From Merdimonas faecigallinarum (GTDB taxonomy: Bacteria > Bacillota > Clostridia > Lachnospirales > Lachnospiraceae), in NCBI GenBank assembly GCA_019119285.1, contig DWXJ01000063.1, positions 1 to 32,974 of the forward strand: a stretch of DNA of 32,974 nt, given 5' to 3'. Each line of letters starts with the position of its first letter. Positions within the stretch are counted from its first letter, which is position 1. The position numbers and the translations under genes are program-made. Shown here in pieces: positions 5,746-14,410 of this stretch. The notes under the pieces were generated by a model. The model was not told the origin of the DNA and ran no database searches. It saw only the letters and a program-made list of their open reading frames with translations.

Positions 5746-7134
5746 TTATTTTGCAGATAACAGTTCGTGGATTCCCTTTGCACCTGCTTTTCCTGCACCC
5801 ATGGCCAGGATTACTGTAGCAGCTCCTGTTACCGCGTCTCCGCCGGCAAATACGCATGCCTTGGAAGTCTGACCGTTCTCTTCTTCTGCCACGATACATT
5901 TTCTGCGGTTGGTCTCCAGTCCTTTTGTGGTGGAAGCGATCAGCGGATTCGGGGAAGTTCCAAGAGACATGATCACGGTGTCAACCTCGATCTCATACTC
6001 AGATCCCGGAATCTCTACCGGACGTCTTCTGCCGGATGCATCCGGTTCGCCAAGTTCCATCTTGATCACCTTCATGCCTTTTACCCAGCCGTTCTCATCT
6101 ACCAGGATCTCCTTTGGATTCCGGAGCAGATCAAAGATCACGCCTTCTTCTTTTGCATGGTGTACTTCTTCTACTCTGGCCGGGAGTTCAGCCTCGCTTC
6201 GGCGGTATACAATATGTACCTCTGCGCCAAGACGAAGTGCAGTTCTTGCAGCATCCATGGCAACATTTCCGCCGCCTACTACGGCAACTTTTTTGCCGGC
6301 TGCGATCGGTGTATCATAGGAATCATCAAAAGCCTTCATCAGATTGCTTCTGGTCAGATACTCATTCGCAGAGAACACGCCGTTGGCAGTCTCTCCCGGG
6401 ATTCCCATAAACATAGGAAGTCCGGCTCCTGAGCCAATGAAAACAGCCTCAAAATCTTCCTCTTCCATCAGCTGATCGATGGTCGTGGATTTTCCGATTA
6501 CTACATTGGTCTCAAATTTAACGCCAAGTTCTTTTACCTTTTCAATCTCTTTCTTTACAACCTTCTCCTTGGGAAGACGGAACTCCGGAATACCATATAC
6601 CAGTACGCCGCCCAGTTCATGAAGTGCTTCAAATACTGTAACTTCGTATCCAAGCTTTGCAAGATCGCCGGCACAGGTAAGTCCGGACGGGCCGGAACCG
6701 ATCACCGCAACTTTGTGTCCGTTGGTCTTCTCGGCTTTCTGCGGTTTGATATCATGCTCCAGAGCATAGTCAGCAACAAATCTTTCCAGCTTACCGATAG
6801 ATACCGGTTCTCCCTTGATACCGCGGATACATTTGCATTCGCACTGGGATTCCTGGGGACATACACGTCCGCAGATGGCCGGAAGTGCAGAGGATTCACT
6901 GATCACATGATAAGCGCCTTCGATATCGCCATCCTTGATCTTTGCGATAAATCCGGGAATATTGATCGATACCGGACATCCCTGGATACATTTGGCATTT
7001 TTACAGTTCAGGCAGCGGGAAGCCTCTTCCATGGCTTCTTCCTGATTATATCCGTAACATACTTCTTCAAAGTTTGTCGCTCTTTCTTTTGCGTCCTGCT
7101 CTCTTACAGGAACTCTTTTTAACATATCAGCCAT
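5746..7134 (-). CDS. nfnB: NADH-dependent ferredoxin:NADP+ oxidoreductase large subunit NfnB (GltA-like)
   Basis: A 462-residue flavoprotein of the glutamate-synthase small-subunit family. An N-terminal ferredoxin-like region binds two [4Fe-4S] clusters (CLNCKNAKCIQGCP near residue 42, and CGRVCPQESQCECKC near 90). An FAD Rossmann motif IGSGPSGLTCAG lies near 147, and an NADPH-binding VVGGGNVAMDAARTALRLG near 290. It is often annotated as glutamate synthase, but no large glutamate-synthase subunit is present and the adjacent upstream gene is NfnA-like. That pairing points to the electron-bifurcating NfnAB complex, which couples NADH and reduced ferredoxin to NADP+ reduction. The start codon shares one base with the nfnA stop (TAATG), so translation is coupled. 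Confidence 0.88.
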   Translation of the reverse strand: MADMLKRVPVREQDAKERATNFEEVCYGYNQEEAMEEASRCLNCKNAKCIQGCPVSINIPGFIAKIKDGDIEGAYHVISESSALPAICGRVCPQESQCECKCIRGIKGEPVSIGKLERFVADYALEHDIKPQKAEKTNGHKVAVIGSGPSGLTCAGDLAKLGYEVTVFEALHELGGVLVYGIPEFRLPKEKVVKKEIEKVKELGVKFETNVVIGKSTTIDQLMEEEDFEAVFIGSGAGLPMFMGIPGETANGVFSANEYLTRSNLMKAFDDSYDTPIAAGKKVAVVGGGNVAMDAARTALRLGAEVHIVYRRSEAELPARVEEVHHAKEEGVIFDLLRNPKEILVDENGWVKGMKVIKMELGEPDASGRRRPVEIPGSEYEIEVDTVIMSLGTSPNPLIASTTKGLETNRRKCIVAEEENGQTSKACVFAGGDAVTGAATVILAMGAGKAGAKGIHELLSAK

Positions 7135-8021
7135 TAGTTGTCACCTCCGCAATGGCCACATCCGCCGTGATGGGTGTCGCCTTCCTGTAATTTCAGCATT
7201 GCACGGCCCTCCTGGGTCTTGTACATCTGCTGTCTCTTCATTGCCTCGTCAAAGTTGACCAGATGACCGTCGAATTCCGGTCCGTCTACACAGGCAAATT
7301 TGATCTCATCGCCCACATGAAGCCGGCAGGCTCCGCACATACCGGTTCCGTCCACCATGATCGGGTTCATGCTGACAATCGTAGGGATCTCCAGTTTTTT
7401 GGTCAGAAGACAGACAAATTTCATCATGATCATAGGACCAATGGCAACACAGACATCATACCGGTTGCCCTGTGCATGCAGTTCTTCGATCATGGAAGTA
7501 ACCATTCCTGCATGTCCGTATGTACCGTCGTCTGTACAGGGATAATAATTTCCGGCAACTGCTTTCATTTCTTCTTCCAGCAGAAGCATATCCTTTGTCT
7601 TGGATCCGATGATCACATCCACGTCGATCCCGTGCTCATGCATCCACTTTACCTGCGGATAAACAGGCGCCGCGCCGACACCGCCGCCGACAAACAGGAT
7701 TTTTTTCTTTTTCAGCGTATCCAGATCTTCCTCTACCAGTTCGGAAGGACATCCCAGCGGACCGGTAAAGTCGCGGAAAGAATCTCCTGCTTTTAAGGTT
7801 GCCATCTTATGCGTAGATGCTCCCACTGTCTGGAATACGATCGTGATCGTACCGGCTTCTCTGTCGTAGTCACAGATCGTCAAAGGAATACGTTCCCCTT
7901 TTTCATCCATCTTAACGATCACAAACTGACCGGGCATGCAATGCCTTGCTACGCGAGGAGCTTCAACATCCATAAGATAGATCATATCAGCCAGCTTTTC
8001 GGCTTTTAATATCTTGTACAT
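7134..8021 (-). CDS. nfnA: Ferredoxin-NADP+ reductase-like subunit NfnA
   Basis: A 295-residue FAD/NAD-binding protein of the ferredoxin-reductase/PyrK-like group. The FAD barrel includes MPGQFVIVKMDEKGERIPLTI, the nucleotide-binding part has LFVGGGVGAAPVYPQ near residue 110, and a [2Fe-2S] cluster is expected at GTGMCGACRL...FACVDGPEFDGH near 225-250. With NfnB it should form the bifurcating transhydrogenase. The start at ATG 8021 follows TTAGGAGGAAAC; an in-frame extension to 8087 covers the promoter and is rejected. The tail HHGGCGHCGGDN is rich in His and Cys and could bind a metal. A PyrK or sulfide dehydrogenase label is less likely because no pyrD is adjacent. Confidence 0.87.
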   Translation of the reverse strand: MYKILKAEKLADMIYLMDVEAPRVARHCMPGQFVIVKMDEKGERIPLTICDYDREAGTITIVFQTVGASTHKMATLKAGDSFRDFTGPLGCPSELVEEDLDTLKKKKILFVGGGVGAAPVYPQVKWMHEHGIDVDVIIGSKTKDMLLLEEEMKAVAGNYYPCTDDGTYGHAGMVTSMIEELHAQGNRYDVCVAIGPMIMMKFVCLLTKKLEIPTIVSMNPIMVDGTGMCGACRLHVGDEIKFACVDGPEFDGHLVNFDEAMKRQQMYKTQEGRAMLKLQEGDTHHGGCGHCGGDN

Positions 8022-8058
8022 CTTGTTTCCTCCTAAATCTAGTTTATATGCTTCTTTC

Positions 8059-8087
8059 ATAATAATGTATCTGGCGCAAAATATCAA
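8059..8087 (-). promoter_or_regulatory. Promoter of nfnAB
   Basis: TTGATA (8087-8082), 17-bp spacer, TATTAT (8064-8059); each hexamer matches five of six consensus bases. It lies in the 72-nt gap after the TPR protein gene and about 38 nt before the nfnA start, so nfnAB can be transcribed independently of the upstream gene. Confidence 0.7.
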
Positions 8088-8093
8088 GTGACA

Positions 8094-9365
8094 TTATTCG
8101 GATACCCGCTCGTAATTGCGCGTTGTAATGCCGCTGGAACGTCCCTGCCCGTTGACCAGGATCGCTTTAAAAATGGTGGTGCCTTCCGGCATCTCAACCG
8201 GGCCGGTATACTTGGTGGACGCTGTGGTCGGATCGGATTCGTCCATAGTGTAATACGCATCATATCCATCAGGCACTTTGATCTCAATCTGCCGGGCCTC
8301 TTCATATTGCCCGGTAGAAGGAGATACCGCAGGCGCGTCTACGATCGGCAGTTCCACCGTATAGGTTTTCCGGGCCGGAAGACTGGGAACACCATCCCCA
8401 TTTACCGCGATCGCGGTAATGACGGTAACGCCTTCGCTGATCTGGATCGGTTCTGTATATTCCGTGGAAGAAACAGACGGGTCAGACTCGTCTGTCGTAT
8501 AATAGATCTTCTCGCCCTTTCCTGCCGTCAGAGTCAGTTCCTGTACGTCTTCAAAGGTTTCTTCCGGATCCAGGCTGAACTCCGGCTCATCGATGATATA
8601 TCCGCCCAGAGCCTTTCTGACAGAATCTCCCGCGTCCTTCAGAAGTTCCGGTATCTTTTCCTGTTGTTTGGTATCCATATAAAAATCCACACAGGCTTCA
8701 TATAGATCTGCATTATTGTTCTGGTCCTCCAGTGCAGTCAGGAACACGGCTTCCGCCGCATCCGGATCATCCTGGGCAATGTAGGTTTTGGACAGACCTG
8801 CATAGGCTTCCGGCTTTTCCTTATTTTTTGAGATGGCGCGTTCAAATGCCTCTTTTGCTTCTGTATAGTTTCCGGAGGATAACGCTTTATTTCCTTTTCC
8901 TACCACTCCTGCGTAAGAATTGCTGTACAGAAAATAAACAGCAGCAACAATCAGTACCAGGATCAGGCCCATGATCAGAAGCAGCCTTCTTCTCTTCCTG
9001 CGAAGCGCCTCTTTTCTTCTCGCCGCCTGCTGACGTCTGCGGCTTCGCTCCTCCTCCGGAGACAAAGCCCTGGTATTTCTGCCTGTGCGGCCTGTCGCCT
9101 TACCGGTTCCGGTATTACGTCCGCCTGTCTTTTTCCCGGCCGTACCACGTCCGGCTGTGCCGCGTTTTGTCTTACTTCGTCTGGTTCCGGTCCGGCTCTT
9201 TGAGCCGGATCCGTCCGGGTCCTCATCGTCCAGAGAGACTTTGATCTGAGCAGTCAGCATATCATCCAGCGGATTGTAATCCGGAACGATCTGAACCTCT
9301 TCCCCGCAATACTCACAATATAACTTTCCATCCGGTATTTTATGTCCGCAATTTCTACATTTCAT
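8094..9365 (-). CDS. Zinc-ribbon, single-pass membrane protein with TPR and chitobiase C-terminal-like repeats
   Basis: A 423-residue protein of unusual build. Residues 1-22 form a zinc ribbon (MKCRNCGHKIPDGKLYCEYCG). Residues ~48-125 are a low-complexity, strongly basic linker rich in Gly, Thr, Arg and Lys. One membrane helix follows at ~128-148 (LLLIMGLILVLIVAAVYFLY). Outside, a TPR-like part (~155-235, GNYTEAKEAFERAISKN) is followed by two repeats of a chitobiase/beta-hexosaminidase C-terminal type domain (IYYTTDESDPS...STEYTEPI and AYYTMDESDPT...STKYTGPV). Topology suggests a cytoplasmic ribbon and an external repeat region that might contact the wall or sugars. A GGGAGGAAAT site precedes the ATG. 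Function unknown; domain assignments are by eye. Confidence 0.85.
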   Translation of the reverse strand: MKCRNCGHKIPDGKLYCEYCGEEVQIVPDYNPLDDMLTAQIKVSLDDEDPDGSGSKSRTGTRRSKTKRGTAGRGTAGKKTGGRNTGTGKATGRTGRNTRALSPEEERSRRRQQAARRKEALRRKRRRLLLIMGLILVLIVAAVYFLYSNSYAGVVGKGNKALSSGNYTEAKEAFERAISKNKEKPEAYAGLSKTYIAQDDPDAAEAVFLTALEDQNNNADLYEACVDFYMDTKQQEKIPELLKDAGDSVRKALGGYIIDEPEFSLDPEETFEDVQELTLTAGKGEKIYYTTDESDPSVSSTEYTEPIQISEGVTVITAIAVNGDGVPSLPARKTYTVELPIVDAPAVSPSTGQYEEARQIEIKVPDGYDAYYTMDESDPTTASTKYTGPVEMPEGTTIFKAILVNGQGRSSGITTRNYERVSE

Positions 9366-9427
9366 GTTGCGATTTCCTCCCGAACATCTATTTTCAACAT
9401 TTTTTCTGATCGTATAGTCGATTCTTC

Positions 9428-11827
9428 TTACAATGTTTCTTCTACATACTGTTCAAACTCAGCTGATGTCATAAGGATCTTCCGTGGTTTGGTGCCTTCC
9501 TCCGGCCCTACCACGCCTGCTTCCGCAAGCTGATCCATGATCCTTGCCGCTCGGTTGAACCCGATCTTAAAGGACCGCTGCAGCATTCCGATCGATGCCT
9601 TTTCTTTTTCTATGATCAGTCGTCCTGCATCTACAAAATGGATGTCTCTTTCTTCGTCTTCGGAAGCTGCGCTACCGATCGTACCACCTCCGACAGAAGC
9701 CGTATTTACGTGCTGTACGATTTCCTCGTCATACGAGGCATCGCTGTTATTTTCCTTTAAGTATTCCACAACGCTCTGTACTTCTTTGTCTGTTACAAAG
9801 GAACCCTGTACGCGGGCCGGTTTCTGATAACCGGAAGGATAAAAAAGCATATCTCCCTTACCAAGCAGCTTTTCAGCGCCGTTCATATCAATGATCGTTC
9901 TGGAATCCACACCGGAAGATACCGCAAAGGCAATCCTGGACGGCATATTCGCCTTGATCAGACCGGTAATTACGTTAACGGATGGTCTCTGGGTTGCCAG
10001 TACCAGATGGATGCCTGCGGCACGCGCAAGCTGGGCAAGCCGGCAGATGGCCTCCTCCACGTCTCCGGGCGCTACCATCATCAGATCCGCCAGCTCATCA
10101 ACAATGATCACGATCTGGGGCATCAGAGCAGGCGTCTGCCCGTCCTCTCCTGCAGGCATCACACGGACTTTCTCATTATAGCCTTTCATGTCACGGACAT
10201 GATACTCTGCAAATGCCTGGTATCTTCTTGTCATCTCTGCCACGGCCCAGTTGAGGGCGCCGGCAGCCTTTTTCGGATCTGTCACCACGGGGATCATCAG
10301 ATGCGGGATCCCATTGTAAACACTTAATTCCACCACCTTGGGATCGATCATGATCAGCTTTACCTCTTCCGGAGAAGCTTTGTATAAAATACTCATGATC
10401 AGCGTATTGATACATACAGATTTACCGGATCCTGTGGCTCCGGCGATCAGCACATGGGGCATCTTTGCGATGTCAGACACCACAACTTTTCCGCCAATAT
10501 CTTTTCCCACGGCAAAGGAAACCTTGGAGACACTGTTCTTAAACTCAGAAGACTCCAGAAGATCCCGCAGCATTACCGGAGAGTTTTCCTTATTGGGAAC
10601 TTCAATACCCACCGCTGCTTTTCCCGGGATCGGGGCTTCGATCCGGATATCTGCGGCGGCCAGGTTCAGTTTAATGTCATCGGCAAGTCCTACGATCTTA
10701 CTGACCTTTACTCCCATCTCCGGCTGCAGTTCATACCGGGTGACAGAAGGTCCGCAGCTGACATTGGTCACTGTTACCTGCACGCCAAAATTCTGCAGGG
10801 TCTGCTGCAGCTTCATCGCCGTTTCCCGCAGGGAAGCATCGGATTCCCCGCTATGCTTTGCGCCCCGTTTTAACAGGGAGATCGGCGGATACCGGTAGGC
10901 TTTTGCCTTCTTTTCTGTCTGATTCTTTGCAGCGGCCGCAACAGCGTTTGTTTCACTGGCGATCTCTTCTGCGTTCATTTTTTTCTTTCCCGGACGGCTT
11001 TCTCTTACCATCTCCGGATCACCGGTTTCTCCTGAAGATTCCGGAACTTTTGCTTCCTCCGGGTAATCCGGGAGCACTGTACGTGCGTCGTCTTCTCCTC
11101 TGTGGATCGGGAATGCAGGTGCCTGGGTATCCTCCGGCTCTGCGCTTAACTCCCGGACCTCCGGCGATTTTTTCTTTAACGTCGTATCAAAGGATACGCC
11201 TTCTACATGACGGTCTCTTCGTTTCTGACTCTTTTTGTCCTGTATTTCCCCGGCCCTTCTTCGGATCTCATCGGTCCTAATCGCCTGGGTACGTTCCTTC
11301 AGCCTGGCGGCGTCACGTTTTGCTTTATCATAAGCCTTGCCGCTCTGACTCTTTACCCCTTTCAGCGCGGACTTGCCCGTGATGATCACCATGCAGATGA
11401 TCATCAGTATGATCACTGCCACATATGTACCGGCCGTTCCAATGGCCGGAGTTAATACGCCGGCAAGTCCCTGTCCCAAGAACCCGCCTTTTTTATCTAC
11501 CAGTTCCAGGAACGTGCAGGCAAGGATCAGCAGCAGGATCCAGGCCCCCGTCTTGATATAAGCCTGTCTGTTTTCACGGTTAGACACAAGAAATGTGACT
11601 CCGCCGAATAATAAAAACGGAATCACATAAGCAGCCAGCCCGAATATAAGAAACAGGATATCGGAAAATGTCCCCCCTATAAATCCTCCGAATCCGAAAA
11701 GGCTGACTAACATCAAAATACTGACAGCCAGTGTCAGCCAGATAAGAATCTCATCTTTCAGGAAACTTTCACTTTGTTTCCGTCCGGATGTCTTTTTGCT
11801 TCCCTTCTTTTTTGATCTAGAAGCCAT
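9428..11827 (-). CDS. ftsK: FtsK/SpoIIIE family DNA translocase
   Basis: A 799-residue septal DNA pump that moves chromosomal DNA through closing division or sporulation septa. The N-terminus has four to five membrane helices (residues ~28-150), then a charged, disordered linker to ~310. The motor follows, with Walker A GATGSGKS near residue 460, Walker B IVIIVDELADLMM near 565 and QRPSVNVITG. The C-terminus is the winged-helix gamma domain (IGMLQRSFKIGFNRAARIMDQL) that reads oriented DNA motifs. GGGGGAG precedes the ATG. It lies directly downstream of tepA, the order also known from Bacillus (tepA near spoIIIE). Choosing between FtsK and SpoIIIE names is not possible from sequence alone. Confidence 0.96.
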   Translation of the reverse strand: MASRSKKKGSKKTSGRKQSESFLKDEILIWLTLAVSILMLVSLFGFGGFIGGTFSDILFLIFGLAAYVIPFLLFGGVTFLVSNRENRQAYIKTGAWILLLILACTFLELVDKKGGFLGQGLAGVLTPAIGTAGTYVAVIILMIICMVIITGKSALKGVKSQSGKAYDKAKRDAARLKERTQAIRTDEIRRRAGEIQDKKSQKRRDRHVEGVSFDTTLKKKSPEVRELSAEPEDTQAPAFPIHRGEDDARTVLPDYPEEAKVPESSGETGDPEMVRESRPGKKKMNAEEIASETNAVAAAAKNQTEKKAKAYRYPPISLLKRGAKHSGESDASLRETAMKLQQTLQNFGVQVTVTNVSCGPSVTRYELQPEMGVKVSKIVGLADDIKLNLAAADIRIEAPIPGKAAVGIEVPNKENSPVMLRDLLESSEFKNSVSKVSFAVGKDIGGKVVVSDIAKMPHVLIAGATGSGKSVCINTLIMSILYKASPEEVKLIMIDPKVVELSVYNGIPHLMIPVVTDPKKAAGALNWAVAEMTRRYQAFAEYHVRDMKGYNEKVRVMPAGEDGQTPALMPQIVIIVDELADLMMVAPGDVEEAICRLAQLARAAGIHLVLATQRPSVNVITGLIKANMPSRIAFAVSSGVDSRTIIDMNGAEKLLGKGDMLFYPSGYQKPARVQGSFVTDKEVQSVVEYLKENNSDASYDEEIVQHVNTASVGGGTIGSAASEDEERDIHFVDAGRLIIEKEKASIGMLQRSFKIGFNRAARIMDQLAEAGVVGPEEGTKPRKILMTSAEFEQYVEETL

Positions 11828-11866
11828 ACATAAGCTCCCCCTTACTAATTGACAATACTATATATT

Positions 11867-11895
11867 AGTATATCATTTTTCAGAAAGCCTGTCAT
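11867..11895 (-). promoter_or_regulatory. Promoter of ftsK
   Basis: ATGACA (11895-11890), 17-bp spacer, TATACT (11872-11867), both five of six consensus matches. The -35 overlaps the tepA stop region. It lies about 40 nt before the ftsK start and would allow ftsK expression without tepA. Confidence 0.6.
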
Positions 11896-12584
11896 TACAT
11901 ATTTTTACACTTTTTCTCCCGCTCTTCCCGGATCATTTCGTGCAGTTTATGCAAAGCATCCCCCAGTCCGCCGACTTCATCGATCAGTCCTTCACGGACC
12001 GCGTCCCTGCCCTCCAGAAGGGTTCCCACGTCTTTGACCAGTTCCGTGGGATTCAGCATCAGTTCTTCGATCCTGCTCTGCGAGATCCTGGAATGTTCTG
12101 CCAGAAAACGGGTGATCCGGTCCTGGGTGCGGATCATATTGCGCAGACTCTGTGTCACGCCGATAAACATTCCGTTCGAGCGTACCGGATGGATGATCAT
12201 CGTGCCGCTTGGCACAATAAAAGAATATCTGGCTGCGACCGCCAGAGGTCCTCCGATCGAATGACTTCCCCCAAGGACCAGGGATACTGTAGGTTTCGTT
12301 AATGAGGCGATCATTTCTGCAATAGACAGTCCGGCCTCAATATCTCCTCCCAGTGTGTTCAGCAGGATCAAAAGCCCGTCAATCTCGTCGCTGTCTTCCA
12401 GTTCCGCAAGCATCGGGAGAAGATGCTCATACTTTGTAGCCTTTGTATTTCCGGACAGAGTCTCATGGCCCTCGATTTCCCCGATGATCGTCAGAAGCCG
12501 GATCTTTCCCCGGTCCTGATTTCCTTTCAGGTCCAGACTTCCGGTCTCTTTGATCTGCTCCTGCTTTTCTGCTTCATTTTCCAT
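11895..12584 (-). CDS. tepA: ClpP-like serine protease TepA (translocation-enhancing protein family)
   Basis: A 229-residue ClpP-fold protein. It has the DGLLILLNTLGGDIEAG strand-helix unit (~residue 80), the nucleophile region LVLGGSHSIGGPLAVAA (~120, Ser in GGSHSIGG) and the histidine segment GTMIIHPVRSNGMFIG. In Bacillus the relative TepA is linked to protein translocation and possibly to signal-peptide degradation; that role is carried over only by homology. It is encoded next to ftsK/spoIIIE as in Bacillus. The ribosome binding site GGAGGT at 12596-12591 is 6 nt from the ATG but lies within one arm of a perfect hairpin (12587-12623), so translation from transcripts reading through from metY may be restrained. 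Confidence 0.88.
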   Translation of the reverse strand: MENEAEKQEQIKETGSLDLKGNQDRGKIRLLTIIGEIEGHETLSGNTKATKYEHLLPMLAELEDSDEIDGLLILLNTLGGDIEAGLSIAEMIASLTKPTVSLVLGGSHSIGGPLAVAARYSFIVPSGTMIIHPVRSNGMFIGVTQSLRNMIRTQDRITRFLAEHSRISQSRIEELMLNPTELVKDVGTLLEGRDAVREGLIDEVGGLGDALHKLHEMIREEREKKCKNM

Positions 12585-12586
12585 AA

Positions 12587-12623
12587 AAACACCTCCATAC
12601 TTTCTCTTAGTATGGAGGTGTTT
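12587..12623 (-). terminator. Perfect hairpin between metY and tepA that contains the tepA ribosome binding site
   Basis: AAACACCTCCATACT pairs with AGTATGGAGGTGTTT over 15 bp around a 7-nt loop. On the minus strand the second arm ends in GTGTTTTTATG, so the T run is followed at once by the tepA start codon. It probably terminates the metY transcript, and it also sequesters the tepA GGAGGT. Confidence 0.75.
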
Positions 12624-12631
12624 GTGATATT

Positions 12632-13912
12632 TTATACTTCTTTCAATGCCTGCTCCAGATCAGCGATAATGTCGTCAATATTCTCGATTCCTACGCTGAA
12701 ACGGATCAAATCCGGCTGAACACCTGCTTCGATCAGTTCCTGATCGTTCATCTGACGGTGGGTATGGCTGGCCGGATGAAGGACGCAGCTTCTTGCATCA
12801 GCTACGTGTGTTACGATCGCGATCAGCTTTAAGCTGTCCATCATACGTACAGCGGCATTTCTTCCGCCCTTCAGGCCAAACGTGATCACACCGCAGGTGC
12901 CGTCCGGCATGTACTTCTGCGCCAGGTCATAATACTTGTCTCCCGGAAGGGACGGGCACTCTACCCATGCGACCTTCTCATGATTCTTCAGATATTCCGC
13001 CGCCTTCTTTGCGTTGGAACAGTGGCGTTCCATACGAAGATGCAGCGTCTCAAGGCCCAGATTCAGAAGAAATGCGTTCTGCGGAGCCTGAATGGAGCCA
13101 AGATCACGCATCAACTGTGCGGTGGCTTTGGTGATATAAGCGCCTTTGCCGAATTTCTGCGTGTAAACGATCCCGTGATAGGTCTCATCCGGAGTCGTAA
13201 GTCCCGGGAATTTATCTGCATGGGCCTCCCAGTCAAAATTACCGCTGTCCACGATCGCGCCGCCTACGCAGGTAGCGTGGCCGTCCATATACTTTGTTGT
13301 AGAATGCGTCACGATATCAGCGCCCCATTCAAATGGACGGCAGTTGATCGGAGTGGCGAACGTATTATCGATAATAAGCGGTACGCCGTGCTTATGGGCC
13401 GCATGTGCGAATTTTTCAATATCCAGGACCACAAGCGCAGGATTTGCGACCGTCTCGCCAAAGACAGCCTTGGTATTTTCCTGGAATGCAGCGTCCAGTT
13501 CCTCTGCCGTACAGTCCGGATCAACAAAGGTCGCGTCAATTCCCATTTTCTTGATGGTATGAGCATACAGGTTGTAGGTACCGCCGTATAAAGCGGACGC
13601 GCATACAATATGATCGCCGGCAGCGGCAATATTCATGATGGCATAAAAGCTGGCCGCCTGTCCGGAAGAAGTAAGCATTGCAGCATAACCGCCTTCCAGA
13701 TCACAGATCTTTGCAGCTACGGCATCATTGGTGGGATTCTGGAGTCTGGTATAGAAGTATCCGGATTCCTCCAGGTCGAAAAGTCTTCCCATCTGCTCGC
13801 TGGAACTGTACTTAAAGGTAGTGCTCTGATAGATCGGAAGGACTCTGGGTTCTCCGTTCTTTGGTTCATATCCGCTCTGGACACATTTCGTTTCTTTTCT
13901 ATAATCGCTCAT
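12632..13912 (-). CDS. metY: O-acetylhomoserine sulfhydrylase / aminocarboxypropyltransferase (MetY type)
   Basis: A 426-residue PLP enzyme of the Cys/Met metabolism family, expected to make homocysteine from O-acetylhomoserine and sulfide. Seen are PIYQSTTFKY near residue 30, the RLQNPTNDAVAAKICDLEGG segment, the cofactor-binding TSSGQAASFYAI, and the PLP-lysine region HSTTKYMDGHATCVGG near 210. Length and the long N-terminal half fit MetY rather than the ~380-residue MetB/MetC enzymes, although a methionine gamma-lyase activity cannot be excluded. The start at ATG 13912 follows AAGGAGGAAAC; the earlier ATG at 13939 lacks such a site. It is the last gene of a probable unit yebC-unknown-metY. 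No SAM riboswitch or T-box is seen in the short 29-nt leader. Confidence 0.9.
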   Translation of the reverse strand: MSDYRKETKCVQSGYEPKNGEPRVLPIYQSTTFKYSSSEQMGRLFDLEESGYFYTRLQNPTNDAVAAKICDLEGGYAAMLTSSGQAASFYAIMNIAAAGDHIVCASALYGGTYNLYAHTIKKMGIDATFVDPDCTAEELDAAFQENTKAVFGETVANPALVVLDIEKFAHAAHKHGVPLIIDNTFATPINCRPFEWGADIVTHSTTKYMDGHATCVGGAIVDSGNFDWEAHADKFPGLTTPDETYHGIVYTQKFGKGAYITKATAQLMRDLGSIQAPQNAFLLNLGLETLHLRMERHCSNAKKAAEYLKNHEKVAWVECPSLPGDKYYDLAQKYMPDGTCGVITFGLKGGRNAAVRMMDSLKLIAIVTHVADARSCVLHPASHTHRQMNDQELIEAGVQPDLIRFSVGIENIDDIIADLEQALKEV

Positions 13913-13941
13913 AGATGTTTCCTCCTTATATGATGTCATTC

Positions 13942-14403
13942 TTATTTATCTGAAGATCTGCCAAAAGAAAACCAGCTTTTCTTAAATCCCGCTGCAATCT
14001 TTTCGTAAGTAGATACTCGGATCTCCATTTTTGTCACCTGTTTTTGATTCCAGGAAAGAGTCATGTCCTCTGCCAGCTTTTCGCAGACAGGGTCTCTCGT
14101 ATACATAAACAGCGGCACAATATAGGCCACCATTGTAAGATTAAAGTTCAGCGCAAACTTTTCTCTGTCGCGTCTGGAGAACTTCTGCATTTTCTGATAC
14201 GCATACTCCGGAATCACTTCTGCCAGTTCAGAGGACGGAATCGCTTCTTCCCCGGAACAGGCGGCGCTGATCCTGGAGAACAGGTCTCTGTGATCATGAT
14301 ATGCCTCCAGAAATGCCGGACTGTATGTCTTCTTTTTGAACAACTGGATCTTATGTATCATTTCATCAAATAACTGTTCCAGTTCCTGCTTCAGTTCTTC
14401 CAT
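13942..14403 (-). CDS. Conserved-looking protein of unknown function
   Basis: A 153-residue, mostly helical protein with a charged N-terminal helix (MEELKQELEQLFDEMIHKI) and a moderately hydrophobic middle (FNLTMVAYIVPLFMYTRD) that is too short and polar to be a clear membrane anchor. The C-terminus is basic. I do not recognise the family. A GGGAGGAA site that overlaps the end of yebC precedes the ATG, and the gap to yebC is 7 nt, so the two are almost surely co-transcribed and probably coupled. metY follows after 29 nt. No catalytic motif is visible. Confidence 0.82.
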   Translation of the reverse strand: MEELKQELEQLFDEMIHKIQLFKKKTYSPAFLEAYHDHRDLFSRISAACSGEEAIPSSELAEVIPEYAYQKMQKFSRRDREKFALNFNLTMVAYIVPLFMYTRDPVCEKLAEDMTLSWNQKQVTKMEIRVSTYEKIAAGFKKSWFSFGRSSDK

Positions 14404-14410
14404 GGGCTAT

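Noticed and set aside
5767..6432. 221-codon plus-strand frame
   Set aside because: Antisense of nfnB, which has all the expected cofactor motifs.
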